Positions 23,220 to 33,622 of a stretch of DNA of 64,000 nt are shown here, in pieces. The position numbers and the translations under genes were made by a program. Each line of letters begins with the position of its first letter. Within the stretch, counting starts at the first letter, position 1. Source of the DNA: Enoplosus armatus (lineage: Eukaryota; Chordata; Actinopteri; Centrarchiformes; Enoplosidae); the NCBI RefSeq assembly GCF_043641665.1, contig NC_092180.1, positions 26,387,391 through 26,451,390 of the forward strand, read 5' to 3'. Below the pieces are notes generated by a model. The model did not search any database. It was not told the origin of the DNA and saw nothing but the letters and a program-made list of their open reading frames with translations.

Positions 23220-23734
23220 GGACCCCAAAATGCAAACACAAGAACACAGGCGGAGCAGGTTCAGAGTTCTGAAACAATGATTTATTGTTAAATGGGGGAG
23301 AGAGAAAGTTCCGGGGGATTCGTAGTGCAGGCTGGATGCCGTGGAACTGAAGCAGGCGTGAGCCAGAGAGAAGGCCGAGCTGAGAGGGGGTTCCGGGGGG
23401 GGTCGTGGAGGAGGCTGGAAGCCGTGGTGGTTGGAGCAGGCGAGGGCCGGGGAGAGAGCTGACAGGGCCGGAGATCCACAGGAACGGAGCGGAGATGAGG
23501 AGGAGCAGGCCGGCAGGTGCAGCTGAACCGGGGTCTGGCTTGATTGGCTGATCTGAAGCAGGTGTGTGATTGGAGCAGGTGTGTGGACAGGTGAACTGGA
23601 GTAACCTCCTTGTCTCCGCTCGGTGGCAACTCTCCAAGACGGACAGGGGGAGACAAACACACACACACACACACACACACACGGGAGAGAGAGTGAGAGA
23701 AGAAACACAGGGAGACAAACTGGGGGTCCTGACA
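23220..23734. mobile_element. GC-rich element with short inverted ends
   Basis: The left end GGACCCCAAAATG (23220-23232) is partly matched in reverse by the right end CTGGGGGTCCTGACA (23720-23734). The matching core is GGACCCC. The interior is rich in GGAGCAGG and GGAGGCTGGAAGCCGTGG words that occur twice (CTGGATGCCGTGG near 23330 and CTGGAAGCCGTGG near 23414). A (CA)n lies at 23656-23682. Base composition differs sharply from the flanks. It is probably a non-autonomous transposon. Three overlapping minus-strand open frames of 150-274 codons are by-products of its GC bias. Confidence 0.45.
23656..23682. repeat. (CA)n microsatellite
   Basis: About 13 CA units near the right end of the GC-rich element. 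Confidence 0.95.
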
Positions 23735-23850
23735 ATGCATCTATTTTGTTTCTTATGTTATTCGTAATACTCCAGACATAGAACAAGAATTGTTCATGGG
23801 TATGGACGGAGAGTGATTTAGTCTATAAGAAAAGTGAAATCTTGCAAAAG

Positions 23851-23915
23851 GTCAATTTTATTTCCATAGTCCAAAATCACAAATTTGCCTCCAAGGGCTT
23901 TACATCAGAAAGAGA
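23851..23915 (-). mobile_element. LINE 3' tail (family D), reverse copy
   Basis: TCAATTTTATTTCCATAGTC, CAAAATCACAAATTTGCCTC and AAGGGCTTTACATC form the reverse complement of the tail at 1800-1880. The order on the minus strand is GGCAAATTTGTGATTTTGG, then AATAAAATTGA. It is a truncated 3' end only. Confidence 0.55.
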
Positions 23916-24774
23916 GGAGTTTTACAATTAATACTCTGAATTGTAAAGCTTAGTGGTGTTGAATTGCTTAATGTTGTATGATGTTTAATACGCTTCGTCG
24001 GTAAGTAGACTGCACTTATGTAGCGCTTATCTGCCTGAGCTCCACAGTGCCCCTCATCCACATGTAAGAACAGAACTGCCATGCGAGGTGCTGGCCTTGC
24101 TTTGATATGCAGGGGTTCCAACCACCTAAACCTCCAGCCATGTGTGGAGGATGAGATCCAAAAGTGTTACACTGAAAAAAAGTACAACAAAGCTGTACGT
24201 TCATCCAGTGTACATTACATAATGGCAACAGTCTTTATTATTGAGTGGTATTTCTTATTTGAATTAAATTGCGTTTGGCAGCTGAAGACATATTATCAGA
24301 GTCAACCTAAAAGTAGTGGTTTATACGAGTTTATATTTTAGCATCCTGGCGTAGGCTTGTAGGGAAGCCTCCCAGCATGCACCAGTGCAACAGACTAATG
24401 GACATAATTTATATGTGCCCCTGTTTTCTTAGTGGTGTTATTGTTTTACACTGTGTTCGATTCCAGTGTTAATAGGACTGGATGTGGTTAGACCTCGAGT
24501 GATGGTGTGTGCATGATTGGTTACATGCTCCCCAATGTACGCGCTGCTTGTCGACTGGCTTTGTTACAAGAATGAGTTGGAGTTGATGGTAACAACCTTG
24601 GCTCTCTCTGTTGGCGCGTTATCACAGAACCCCAAATTGCGCTTGAGGAACAGGCCAGCGCTTACAAGGCACAGTAGTTTAGTGAAAATACAAATAAAAG
24701 ACATGACAAGTAAATAATTCAGTTCCTGTTTGATAAATGGAATTATGCTGATTCAACTTTTTGGTCTTAGTATT

Positions 24775-25085
24775 AGTGACGTTAGATTGGCGAACAAATC
24801 CTTCCTTTTGAACGACTCTTAAAGAGGAACGAGTTAACTCCATTCGCAAGCGGAAGTGAATCCAAAATCTGACCTGACCCAGGGTAGCGTAACTCGTTTG
24901 CTCTGCACACGCCCCCTGAACCGAAGAACGAGTGAGAGACGCCACTCACCAACAGACTCTCATTCAGCGAGCTGGGTGGCGTTAGAAAATACAGAACCAG
25001 AAGAGTCGTTCATGAGTATGTTCATGAGAGGCGGGTGAAACGAAACGAACCGGGTTACTATATAGAGCCCGTCTTCTCATCACTG
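24775..25085 (+). other. Unclassified segment with GAACGA words and a TATA-like box
   Basis: GAACGA-type words recur in both orientations (GAACGACTC, GAACGAGTT, GAACGAGTG, GTCGTTCATGAG, ACGAAACGAACC). They end at a TATATAG (25059-25065), with an initiator-like TCATCACT about 15-20 bases downstream. This would fit the promoter part of a retroelement LTR or a small Pol II promoter. No transcript or coding region supports it. Confidence 0.25.
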
Positions 25086-26539
25086 TCCCGTACCTTCAGT
25101 ATATAACATATTGTCCTCTGCGAATTTAGCCCAGCTTTTTGTTTCAAAAGTGCTTAAAATCCTGCTACTGATCCCAATAACCTCGTTTCTATTGTTACCT
25201 TGAGGAGTTTCTGTAAAGTAACAAAAAGCTCTGCCACCTTCATACATGAGTCACAGTCCGGGCCACAGAGGCTGAGACAACCTGGGTTTAAATTAAGATA
25301 AAGCATCACGACTGAGCTCAGTGTTCTAGTTATAACTTCCCCGGAGGTCAGAGGTCACACCTGGGCCATTCTTTCTCTGCTCCGGCTCTGTGTCACTTCC
25401 TCCACCGAGGTCAGTCCCACAAGGGCCCTGTGTCAACGCTGGATCTGTGTTTGCCTCGAACGGTCACCCTGATCAGGCACTTTTGGCTCTCGCTCTTCAA
25501 CATTTGGGTCGTTTCCGCAGTGGCAAAATACATTTTACAGCTAAGATGTGACATCTAGCTGTAGAATAAATTGTGGAACCGTTTAATTTTTTTTGGAAAA
25601 AGAAAGAAAAAAAACAGCCCTGATCGACCGTGTTATTTAATAAAACGTAGGATGTGACAGTTTTTAAGGGTTGCTCATCAAACGCAGTCCGCCTGCTCAA
25701 TATTCAGATGATGTTTCCAAATGACACACGCTGACACACTTTTCAGGCGATCCAGGACTTGTCATTCTTCTTCCTATTCTTTTACAAAGACACCTTTTGT
25801 GTCTGAGAGGAAATTGGATGAAAGAATCGAAAGAAAAAAAAAATGTTGGAATAAAAATAGCTAAACAGAGACGGAAGCGGTTGGAACAGTAAGTCAGAGA
25901 CACAGGGAAAGTAGGCGGGGACATCCAGCCTTCAAAATTAGCTCTTTCTTCATAGCCAGAGCTGTATTTTAGATAAACCGCTTCCACACTATAATTAAGA
26001 GGTTAAAGCAAGCATAACATTTTGCGTAAAACATCACTACTTTTATCAATAAAAGGGTATTGTGTGCCTTTGTATAACTACAGTGAAGAGAGTCAGACTA
26101 ATCAAGAGAGATGATCTACTGGAAAGTAGCACAGCTTTTCAGCGTGGGAATGTGTCTCTGACAGGAATAAAGAGATGTAAAAAGACCCCTCAGTGTTAGG
26201 AATATTTTCACACACGAAACCTGGACAGTCTCATCAGTCAGTGGGAGGGCTTGTTGCTGCAAAGTCTCTGTACTTTGAATGATCCCCCCCCTTACTGTCA
26301 TCTGTATAGAGCATTGTTTCGTGAAAGAGGAAAAATCCATCTCTGCTGCACTGCTGGACATCCTGCGTCTGTGTGATGCATGCGTTATCTCTGAGGGGAA
26401 TGGATGCAGGTTTCCTCAAGTGAGTTGACACGTTGCGTGTCCTTCTCCGTCAATGGTCCCTGCAGCAACACCCCACCCCTCCCTCTCTCTCTCTCTTTCT
26501 GCTCCAGCAAGCTGTTGCATATGCACAGGAGTCAATATG

Positions 26540-26960
26540 TTCAAACCTACCCCCTTGGAGGGTCATCCGCAGTCTAATCTGCAAAAGGATGTTATGGCAG
26601 GCAAGGGGGAATCCAATTGTATATTACAAAGTCACAGGTGATTGACCGGCTGCCAGCCAGACACTGAGGCCAGAGAGAAGAGGATCGCTTCTCGTAGTGG
26701 CCTCTATCACTCTGTCCACACTGGCCGTTGGAGCGGAACATGTCTCCTCGCTCAGCCTGTGTTGATGGTGTTCTCTTTAAAGCAGGTGGGAGATATTCAT
26801 GGCCTCCCCTCAGACAAACACAGAGATTGCGGAAGAGGTCAGGCAGTGGGAGACATTAAGCCAGCGTGGCAGAGTCAACTATCAATAGTTTACTCTCAGC
26901 TGTGGGTATCTCTGGCTAGAGATAGCTTCTGTATCAACGGCATGGTGTGGAGAGTGACAG
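26540..26960. promoter_or_regulatory. Candidate conserved non-coding element
   Basis: A repeat-free block of balanced composition. It contains GGGGGAATCCAATTG, GGTGATTGACCGGC, TTTAAAGCAGGTGGGAGA and the near-palindrome TATCTCTGGCTAGAGATA (26907-26924). Texture suggests a regulatory element. No conservation data are available. Confidence 0.2.
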
Positions 26961-27439
26961 AGAGATAAGACAGGTGGACAGAACATGTACTGAAATAATC
27001 TTATGTATGTCTCGCATGTATCTCATTTGTAATACTGCATATTCTACTGTTCTAGTCATTCATAATAATAATAATGACAGCTACAATGATATTTAAGTCC
27101 TAATAGCTATAGACGTTTCAAGATCACCTGAATGAGTGTTCAAGAAAACGACACATACGTTTGTGTACATTATTTGGCATCATTATTATATCTTTAGATA
27201 ATATATTTATTTATTTATAGTTAAGGTTAGGAAAATATTTTCCTCCACAGCTACAAGAGACCAGCTTTTACCATTGGCTGGACGCACACCATAGTCCCCA
27301 CTTTGTATGCCAAACCATCCACCCCAGGCTCATTCCTATGGAGACTTTAGTCATCACTAACTAATATGGTACCCTTTATAACCAATTGGTTTCTCACATT
27401 ATAATAAGCCATTTAAAGCAACGCACTGTCTCCTACCAA

Positions 27440-27882
27440 CCCCTCATCACAGGTTGCATATGTTTTCGAGTTGGGAGCATCTCACCAACAGAGCAATGTT
27501 ACTTTCTGAGATAGTGTTTAGAGTCCTGAAGAGTTAAAACTACCCAGTATTTTAAAACAAAAGGGAAACATTTCGAGAAAAAATATCTATATATTTTCCA
27601 CATATATCTCACACTCTTCTTGATATATCTTGCGACCCCTTGAAGGTCTCAACCCCCTGGTTGATGATTAAGTCATCAGCAAAGGCAAGGCATGACCCCT
27701 CATACAGATTGCATACTGTGGATCTGTGTGTTCTGAGCAGTTTAACAAAAGAATACTTTCTCTTTTTTATATATTTTTTGAGGCTTCAAGAGGTAAATCT
27801 ATATAGTATTGCATGATAGAAAAGCAACAATTAGAGAAAAGTCAGAAAAACCTGGTCCCAACCCCTAGGTTGGAAACCGTTG
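27440..27882. mobile_element. hAT-type transposon fragments
   Basis: The right end TAGGTTGGAAACCGTTG (27866-27882) matches the right end of the complete hAT element that follows (CAGGTTGGGAACCACTG). Inside, GCGACCCCTTGAAGGTCTC (near 27632) repeats the end-type sequence GTGACTCCTTGAGAGGTCC seen at 28246. GAGGCTTCAAGAGGTAAA corresponds to CCTCAAGAAGTAAA in the complete copy. The region is therefore at least one, probably two, decayed copies of the same family. Confidence 0.5.
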
Positions 27883-27959
27883 TATTAAGACTGCAAAATC
27901 TGTAAAACGTTAATGAAGTCATTAATAATGGGTCACAGGTTTCTTGCTTTCAATTAAGC

Positions 27960-28289
27960 CAGAAGTTCCCACCGTTTTTGGCTTGTGACCCTTTTTACGG
28001 CAAGGCACTGTCGACTCGCAACCCCTAGTCATAAGTTTCATATCTATGAGCTGAAAGTATTTTAACTAAAGAGTGGTGTTCCCTTCCCTGCTTGTTTTAT
28101 CGTGATAATTATTAAAAACCTCAAGAAGTAAAACTATTTAAAGTTTAAAGTTTAAAAAAAGAAACATAATTGCAAAGCATATTATTTTCCCTTTTATGTT
28201 CTCTTGTTAATCATTATAGGATCCCTTATTTATTTTAATTTAATTTGTGACTCCTTGAGAGGTCCCACCCCACAGGTTGGGAACCACTG
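27960..28289 (+). mobile_element. Complete non-autonomous hAT transposon (MITE), 330 bp
   Basis: The left end CAGAAGTTCCCACC (27960-27973) pairs with the reverse complement of the right end, CAGTGGTTCCCAACC (28275-28289). It is flanked by the 8-base near-duplicate AATTAAGC (27952-27959) and TATTAAGC (28290-28297), matching at 7 of 8 positions. CAG-starting ends with 8-base target duplications are diagnostic of the hAT superfamily. The left end continues with TTTTTGGCTTGTGACCC, a form I recognise from fish hAT elements. It has no transposase, so it depended on enzyme supplied elsewhere. The surrounding AT-rich repeats complicate the exact target site. Confidence 0.8.
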
Positions 28290-28299
28290 TATTAAGCCA

Positions 28300-28900
28300 G
28301 AAGAGGTTAGTAAATTAGTAAATTGTCTGCTATTTGAAATGTTGATAAGTCATTAATGTTAAGTTGCTAATAAGTGACTTTGGTCCAGATGCTCTGCAGC
28401 ACCTTTCTGTAAGGTAAGAGTTCAGTGAGCTGGAGGGTCGTCCTGATAACTGGTTAAAAAGAAAAAGCAAGTGGTTTTAAACATTGCAATGCAAAACACA
28501 TCATTTTTAATGGCTTATTACTGACTAATAAAGCATTAATACATTATTTATTGACATAATCAATCCAATTTAGAAACTCTATATGAAGGGTGCCTTATTA
28601 GCAAATGGTACCAGACTTTTACAACACTAATTTGCCCACTACTCATACTGGAAAAAAAACCCAGCTAATGCTATTGTTTTTGGTGAGGAGAAGTTGTTTT
28701 GGTTGCCTAACCTGAAGCGTAACATAATTGCCTCATGATATAATTCATGGTGTGGGAACATAATCTGTAATTCTTGTCCAGAGCATGGCATTTTAAAGTT
28801 TCAAAATCACAAAGCAACCCCATCTCATGAAGCTCTGTTTCACAAAATTGCGTGAGCCTGAGCTGTAAGAAAACCCATTGTAAGCTGCTCTGAATGAGAA
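28300..28900. other. Non-coding stretch, AT-rich
   Basis: No gene is seen. TAATAA and CATTAA words are frequent (28320-28370, 28500-28560), resembling the spacer between the hAT copies. Confidence 0.5.
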
Positions 28901-28914
28901 ATTGGTTTTGGCTA

Positions 28915-29310
28915 GGGTCTTCTCACCCCTTCAGCTTGTTCACAATACTTCAGCCCACGTTTTCTTCAACCTCACAAAATTCTCTTGTGTCAGCCCCCTT
29001 CTGCACCCTCTCTGCTCGCTACCTCTGGCTGCTTATATTGGATGTGAAGCCCTGCTGCTGGTGCACAAGGCTGCAGAAGGAACCACCCCCTCATACTGCT
29101 GCACCTCCAGGCCACGGCCCTCCACACCAGCTCTGCGCCCCCCTGCATAGCTCCCCCTTCCCTGCGGCTACCTGGTCATTGCTCCACTTTCAACCCCTGT
29201 CCCTCCTGGCTCTCCAGCACTGGAGTGACCTTCCCACTCCGGCTGAGGTACCCCCTGTTCTTCTGGAATAGGGCTGAAAATTCATCTTGTTGAGAAACTT
29301 TCTCCACAAC
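28915..29310 (+). mobile_element. Broken L2-type LINE: C-terminal reverse transcriptase remnant
   Basis: One frame (28902-29150) reads LQLVHNTSAHV, then LLLVHKAAEGTTPSY. This matches the well-known L2/CR1-group pattern of LQLVQN-A-R followed by L-VYKA-NG-APSYL near the end of reverse transcriptase. A second frame (to 29271) carries LQHWSDLPTPAEVPPVL, like the usual W-LP...F segment just downstream. The change of frame and the stop codons after 29271 show it is dead. Only about 130 codons remain of a family whose ORF2 is normally several hundred codons or more. Confidence 0.65.
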
Positions 29311-29360
29311 TGCAATGCAATGCAGTTGAATCATACTGAATCCAATGAGATTTGCAAGAT

Positions 29361-29900
29361 TTAACCCATAAGAACCCATGGTGACACCGGTGTAACACAC
29401 ACTTCAAAGGCCCCAGAATCTTCCTTATACAGCTTTGTGCTTGATCTTAACTCATTAAGTCACTGAGCGACATATACGAAACATCCTGGTGTGGTGGTCG
29501 TGTCACAGTCATGTGACTGTGGCAGGTTGGGACCTTTTCAAAATGGTGGTGTGACATGTAAACACAAGTGAAGGAAGCAACTCATTTCAAAAAGCCTGTA
29601 TTTTGATACTGAAGGTAAGTTAAAACCCATTTAACAATTCTAATGCTTTAATAGTGTGTCCTGTATACAGTCAACCTGTTTTGACCATGTTTCTTGAACA
29701 AATTAATATAAAACAATAAAACAAGTAAATTTACCATAAACGCCCAATGTAACGTATATGTACCATCACAGATCTTTGACATTAAGAGGTAGTATAAAAA
29801 AAACCCATCAGAAATGTCTTCAATGTGGTCCACTTGGTATGTGGTGTATTCCCCATAATTTTCCTTTGAGGGGAAATGGGTCTGGGTTCTCATGGGTTAA
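29361..29900. mobile_element. Complete piggyBac-type MITE, 532 bp with TTAA flanks
   Basis: The element runs 29365-29896. It starts CCCATAAGAACCCA and ends with TGGGTTCTCATGGG, which is its reverse complement at 13 of 14 positions. Both sides carry TTAA (29361-29364 and 29897-29900), the target site duplicated by piggyBac transposases. Termini starting CCC next to TTAA are the hallmark of the superfamily. No transposase is encoded, so it is non-autonomous. It lies about 50 bases past the L2 remnant and may have landed in its 3' untranslated region. Confidence 0.85.
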
Positions 29901-29904
29901 AATC

Positions 29905-30435
29905 CAGTTCTATCCATTTTTGTAAGAACAATAACCAAAGACCAACAACATAATTGGCAATGTAATTTCCTCTTTGGCCTCTACAGTAGATTCACAGTGC
30001 TAAACTGGCAGTTACAGAATCTCCCATTTGCTGAAAGATCCAAGTGTGGGTGTGTTATTCACATTTTGCTTTGCTGACAGTTAAGCATTCACAACTGCAG
30101 AGGCACCGGTGACAGACAACTGGAATTAAGATCTCTTCACCGTCATCTGGAGAGCCTCTGGACAGGACGCACAGACTGACAGTCCCTTTAATATTATACT
30201 GATATCATATGAGGAAAAATACCATATACGCTACAGAACACGTTACTGTATGATATGACAAATAAAACGTAACCCTCAGATAAAGTCATTTTATTATTAT
30301 ATGTATTGGTCAACAGCTGTAACTCCTCCCGTGAAGCACGTGTAACGGGTGTATAAACAGATAATGAATGATTCACAACATAGTGTCAAACTACTACTTC
30401 TAAGGTCAAGAGTGAATCAAGCTCAACATGTATGA
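29905..30435. other. Non-coding stretch, no gene seen
   Basis: AT-rich, with short open frames only. Confidence 0.5.
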
Positions 30436-30439
30436 ATGT

Positions 30440-30755
30440 GAATGATTTGTACATATGTACACAGTCTTAATGAAGCACACACTGTAAGGATTTGATGATG
30501 TCATCAGGGCTGTATGGGCTTGGGCTTGGAGACACATTTATACCAGAATGGGGGTGTGGAGTTTAAGGGCAGGGAGAGGCTTAAAAAAAGATGAAAGATG
30601 TTGTTTCATTATGTGTAGGATGTAGGCTGCTGCTCCGTCGATTCTAACCATTCTTTTTTTTAATTTTTTTTAATTTTAAATGTGCCTTCTGGACCTCGCC
30701 CAGTGTTACAGAGGCCCACTTTAAAATTTCTGGCGTGCCCCTTTAAGGTGAGTAT
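30440..30755 (+). repeat. Probable interspersed repeat (family J)
   Basis: GATGTCATCAGGGCTGTATG, GGGCTTGGAGACACATTTAT, GGGGGTGTGGAGTTTAAGGG, then GATGTAGGCTGCTGCTCC, then TTTAAAATTTCTGGCGTGCC. From memory this motif order belongs to a repeat frequent in perch-like fish. There is no second copy in this window to confirm it. Confidence 0.4.
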
Positions 30756-31189
30756 TTTCTTCTCCCTCAGAGCTGCAGGTAAATATTTGTTTGTCTGGAT
30801 TCCTGATGGATCTCAGTGGTGAACTGAAATTTAGCTGATTTAGCTGGTAGAGGGGGAGCCTGCACAGCTCATTGTTTTTAATTAGCTCACCTTTTGCAGG
30901 CTTTGACAGTGTGTTCCCTGGTCTTTCTGCCAGCACATACTCTGCACCACACCACTATGAGACGCGACGCCTCAGTCTTGACGTGTGAATCCATTATGTG
31001 TATTAAGCCTCTTTCCAAAGCTCTCTTTGGATATATAATAAGTATAATAATAAGTTATAATAAGTTATTATTATTATTGTTACTATTATTCCAGATTGTA
31101 TCAAGGCGCCAGGAGCCCGCTCTATGTTACAAGACTCTCACAGTCAGGCTGCAGATTAAAAGGGTTTCTCTGGAGTAAATCCTGAGGAA

Positions 31190-31660
31190 TTCATAAGGAT
31201 TAATCCTGATATATTTGGTGTGATTTAATGATATTTTTTGAAAGGCAGGTCTGCAATCTTCCGTAGAATCTGTTGTGCTTCTCGTGTTCAATAACTCCAT
31301 ATAATTTCATCTTGGCAGAGTTGACAATAATGCATCAGCAGCTTTCGACAAATTATTGATTCTCGTCTCAGCATGCATTAAATTCACGGTAACCGTGTGA
31401 CAGAAGGCATAATTCAATTCTCTTTGCACACAGAGCTCTTTAGTCATGACTATACAACCTCGGAATGGCAATGCACCGGGCTACGTTATTATACCTATCA
31501 AGCACACTAATGATCTACCTCAGGGGCACAGGTACAGCCGAGTAATTTATGGGAGCTGGCAGAAATCTACAGGTTAATGCCCTCCATCAAATGTCCACGG
31601 AGAAATACACAATCGAGCACGCTGTGTGCACACGTCACTTTGCGCTCCTCTCCAAACAAA
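31190..31660. promoter_or_regulatory. Candidate conserved non-coding element
   Basis: A long repeat-free block with AATAATGCATCAGCAG, AAATTATTGATTCTCG, GCATAATTCAATTC, CACACTAATGATC and GAGTAATTTATGGG, giving several TAAT cores. The near-palindrome TTCACGGTAACCGTGTGA lies at 31383-31400. Texture fits a developmental enhancer. This is not tested. Confidence 0.25.
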
Positions 31661-31703
31661 ACTGCACCGTGGCATTTTGTTTGATTGCCGCTTCTGTTAT
31701 CAG

Positions 31704-31720
31704 TTTTTTTTTTTTTTTTT
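31704..31720. repeat. Poly(T) tract, 17 bases
   Basis: An uninterrupted T17 run. Confidence 0.9.
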
Positions 31721-31957
31721 CTTGAAATACCACATGCCACTTGACAGCAGAGCAAACGACATGTTGATGGGGACTGAGTGTTCCTGTCAGTTCGTTGTTG
31801 GTTTCTTAGCGTGAAATGAGAGATCCGTTTTGGGAGACAGCTTAGGTGTAGTAGCTATCGCAATAAACTGCCCCCCACCTTCTTGCAGCAGCACAGTTGA
31901 ATGGAGAAAATTCCCGGACAGAATGATACATCGTGCTCTCCAGAGTGACGCGAAGAG

Positions 31958-31969
31958 CCCCCCCCCCCC
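31958..31969. repeat. Poly(C) tract, 12 bases
   Basis: An uninterrupted C12 run. Confidence 0.9.
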
Positions 31970-32241
31970 AGTCTCCCTATACCGTCACCAGCATTACCTT
32001 ATACCCTCCCTCCTCCTCTCCACCCCCATGAGCTGCCGAGGTGACAGGTCATAAATCCCTACAGACATGGGCATGGGGGTTTCGGGCTTGGAAGGGGAGG
32101 GTGAGGAGGATGTGGTGGGGGGGTTCGGTGGCTGCAACACAAACCTCAAGGAGATTTCTCCTCATGCATAGAAAGCTGTTTCCCCCTCACCGACAATGTC
32201 TCCCTCAGGGATGCTACTGCCAACTCACTGCATGCAAAGTA

Positions 32242-32242
<1 letters not shown>

Positions 32243-32290
<48 letters not shown>
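32243..32290. repeat. (TC)n then (AC)n microsatellite
   Basis: About 19 TC units followed by about 5 AC units. Further TCTCTC-rich sequence follows to 32340. Confidence 0.95.
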
Positions 32291-32294
<4 letters not shown>

Positions 32295-33085
32295 TGTGTC
32301 GATCGCTCTCTCTCGCTCTCTCAATCCCTCCCTCTCTCTGTGCAAATGGGGTTCGGGTCTTGGGGAACTTTGTGGCACGGGATAAAAGGCGGGGAGCGGC
32401 GTCTCACGGAATTCGCCACCCTCCCTATCATCCAGATGATCCTGAATGCCAATTACCCTCCCCAGCTCTGCAGGGAGCGGCCTGTCACTCAGGATGCGGC
32501 TCGTGTGTGTCGAGCATTGAGGAGCCCGGCGCTAAGAGTTTGCCGCTGGAGGAGTCAAAAGCTACTGTTCACTGCTGGACAGCAGCGGGACAACTCATAA
32601 CACACTACCAGCACACGGCAAGGCATGCAGGTACACATCAAAACCCACATATATACACCCGCAATGCCTGACATGGGCAGGCTACACCAGCAGGCTGAGG
32701 GAGGACTGGGCTCCGTGTCTGGCTCCAGCGGTAAACATTAACATCGACGAAACCTGAAAAACAAAACAACTGAGTTTTAAAATGTTTAACTGGAACAAAA
32801 TAGTGGTTTGGGGCAGGCACAGGTGAAATAAGTTACTGGAGGGTTATCTGGGTATGAAAAAACAACACAAAATGCATTGAGTCTAGGCAAACACGTAGGT
32901 TATAAAGCTAAAAGAAGAGTGAGTTTGATTTAACAAGGCATGCACGCATACATTGGTTGCTACCCGACACCACATGAGACAGGATGTGTTGACATCTTTA
33001 ACAATGTTTGTTAACCAAGTGCAACCAAGTAATCATGCTTTAGATGCACGGAGCAAATGTTATGGGGGGAAGCTAATGAAATAGC

Positions 33086-33600
33086 TGTGAAAGAATGTCA
33101 AATATGGCATTTCAATCAAGAGAGGCTTAATTGCAGAGATGCTTAAAGAGTAATAAAAAGATTTATTGACATGGTGCACACCAGGAAGGTTGAAGAAAGT
33201 GGAGCGTGACCCGATCGTGACATCAATATAATATCCCCCCAGTGGAGTCTGGACACTGGTGGTGGTGGTGGTGGTGGTGGTGGTGAAGGGGTGAAGAGCA
33301 ATGGCTGAAGATCTGGATGGATGTGATGTGGAGCTCAGTGGAAGGACCCATGGGAGCTGGATGTAATGAGATGACACTGAAATGACAGCTGAGAAAGGAA
33401 CAGTTTTTAAACTTTAAAATTAAAACGGCTCACAGAGGTTGTGGCAAAATCTGATTGGTGTAACTGAGAGAGTGAACGGCCTCAGTCAGCTGACTGATGA
33501 TATATAGAGTAAGCATGACGATAGTCAGTCTTCTGACTGAATTCAAGCTAAGCTTCATTAAAGCTGCTTGGATCTATATTTTCATTCTAAGAGTGGATCA
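33086..33600 (+). mobile_element. Repeat family C, copy 2 (possible solo LTR)
   Basis: It shares the ordered blocks listed for 9884-10330, including the exact 18-base TGGCTGAAGATCTGGATG near 33302 and the CATTAAAGCTGC end near 33556. This copy is better preserved. It starts near TGTGAAAG (33086) and contains TAATAAAAAG, a (GGT)n at about 33258-33283 and a TATATAG (33502-33508), followed by CTTCATTAAAGCT. TG at the left and a TATA-plus-polyadenylation order fit an LTR. No target duplication could be shown, so a MITE remains possible. Confidence 0.6.
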
Positions 33601-33622
33601 AATAACTACATGTAATTTAAAT

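Larger units (their letters stand above)
23930..27430. other. Non-coding stretch, mixed content
   Basis: No gene is seen. It contains a TATA-bearing unclassified segment at 24775-25085 and a C-run near 26284. A candidate regulatory block lies at 26540-26960. The rest is ordinary non-coding sequence. Confidence 0.5.
30760..33080. other. Non-coding stretch with simple repeats and a candidate element
   Basis: No gene is seen. It includes an ATT-rich patch (31038-31090), the block at 31190-31660, a T17 run, a C12 run and a long (TC)n, all listed separately. Open frames near 32041-32671 arise from the (TC)n and GC-rich flanks. Confidence 0.5.

Noticed and set aside
22962..23786. 274-codon minus-strand open frame, with 202- and 150-codon frames overlapping it
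   Set aside because: All three lie over the GC-rich element and its (CA)n. Three overlapping frames open at once point to base composition, not a gene.
27368..28612. Larger element bounded by GGTACC words (27368 and 28607)
   Set aside because: The inverted match around the words is short and imperfect, and no target duplication is visible.
32041..32671. Three overlapping plus-strand open frames of 103-134 codons
   Set aside because: Produced by the (TC)n tract and GC-rich flanks, with no domain in any frame.
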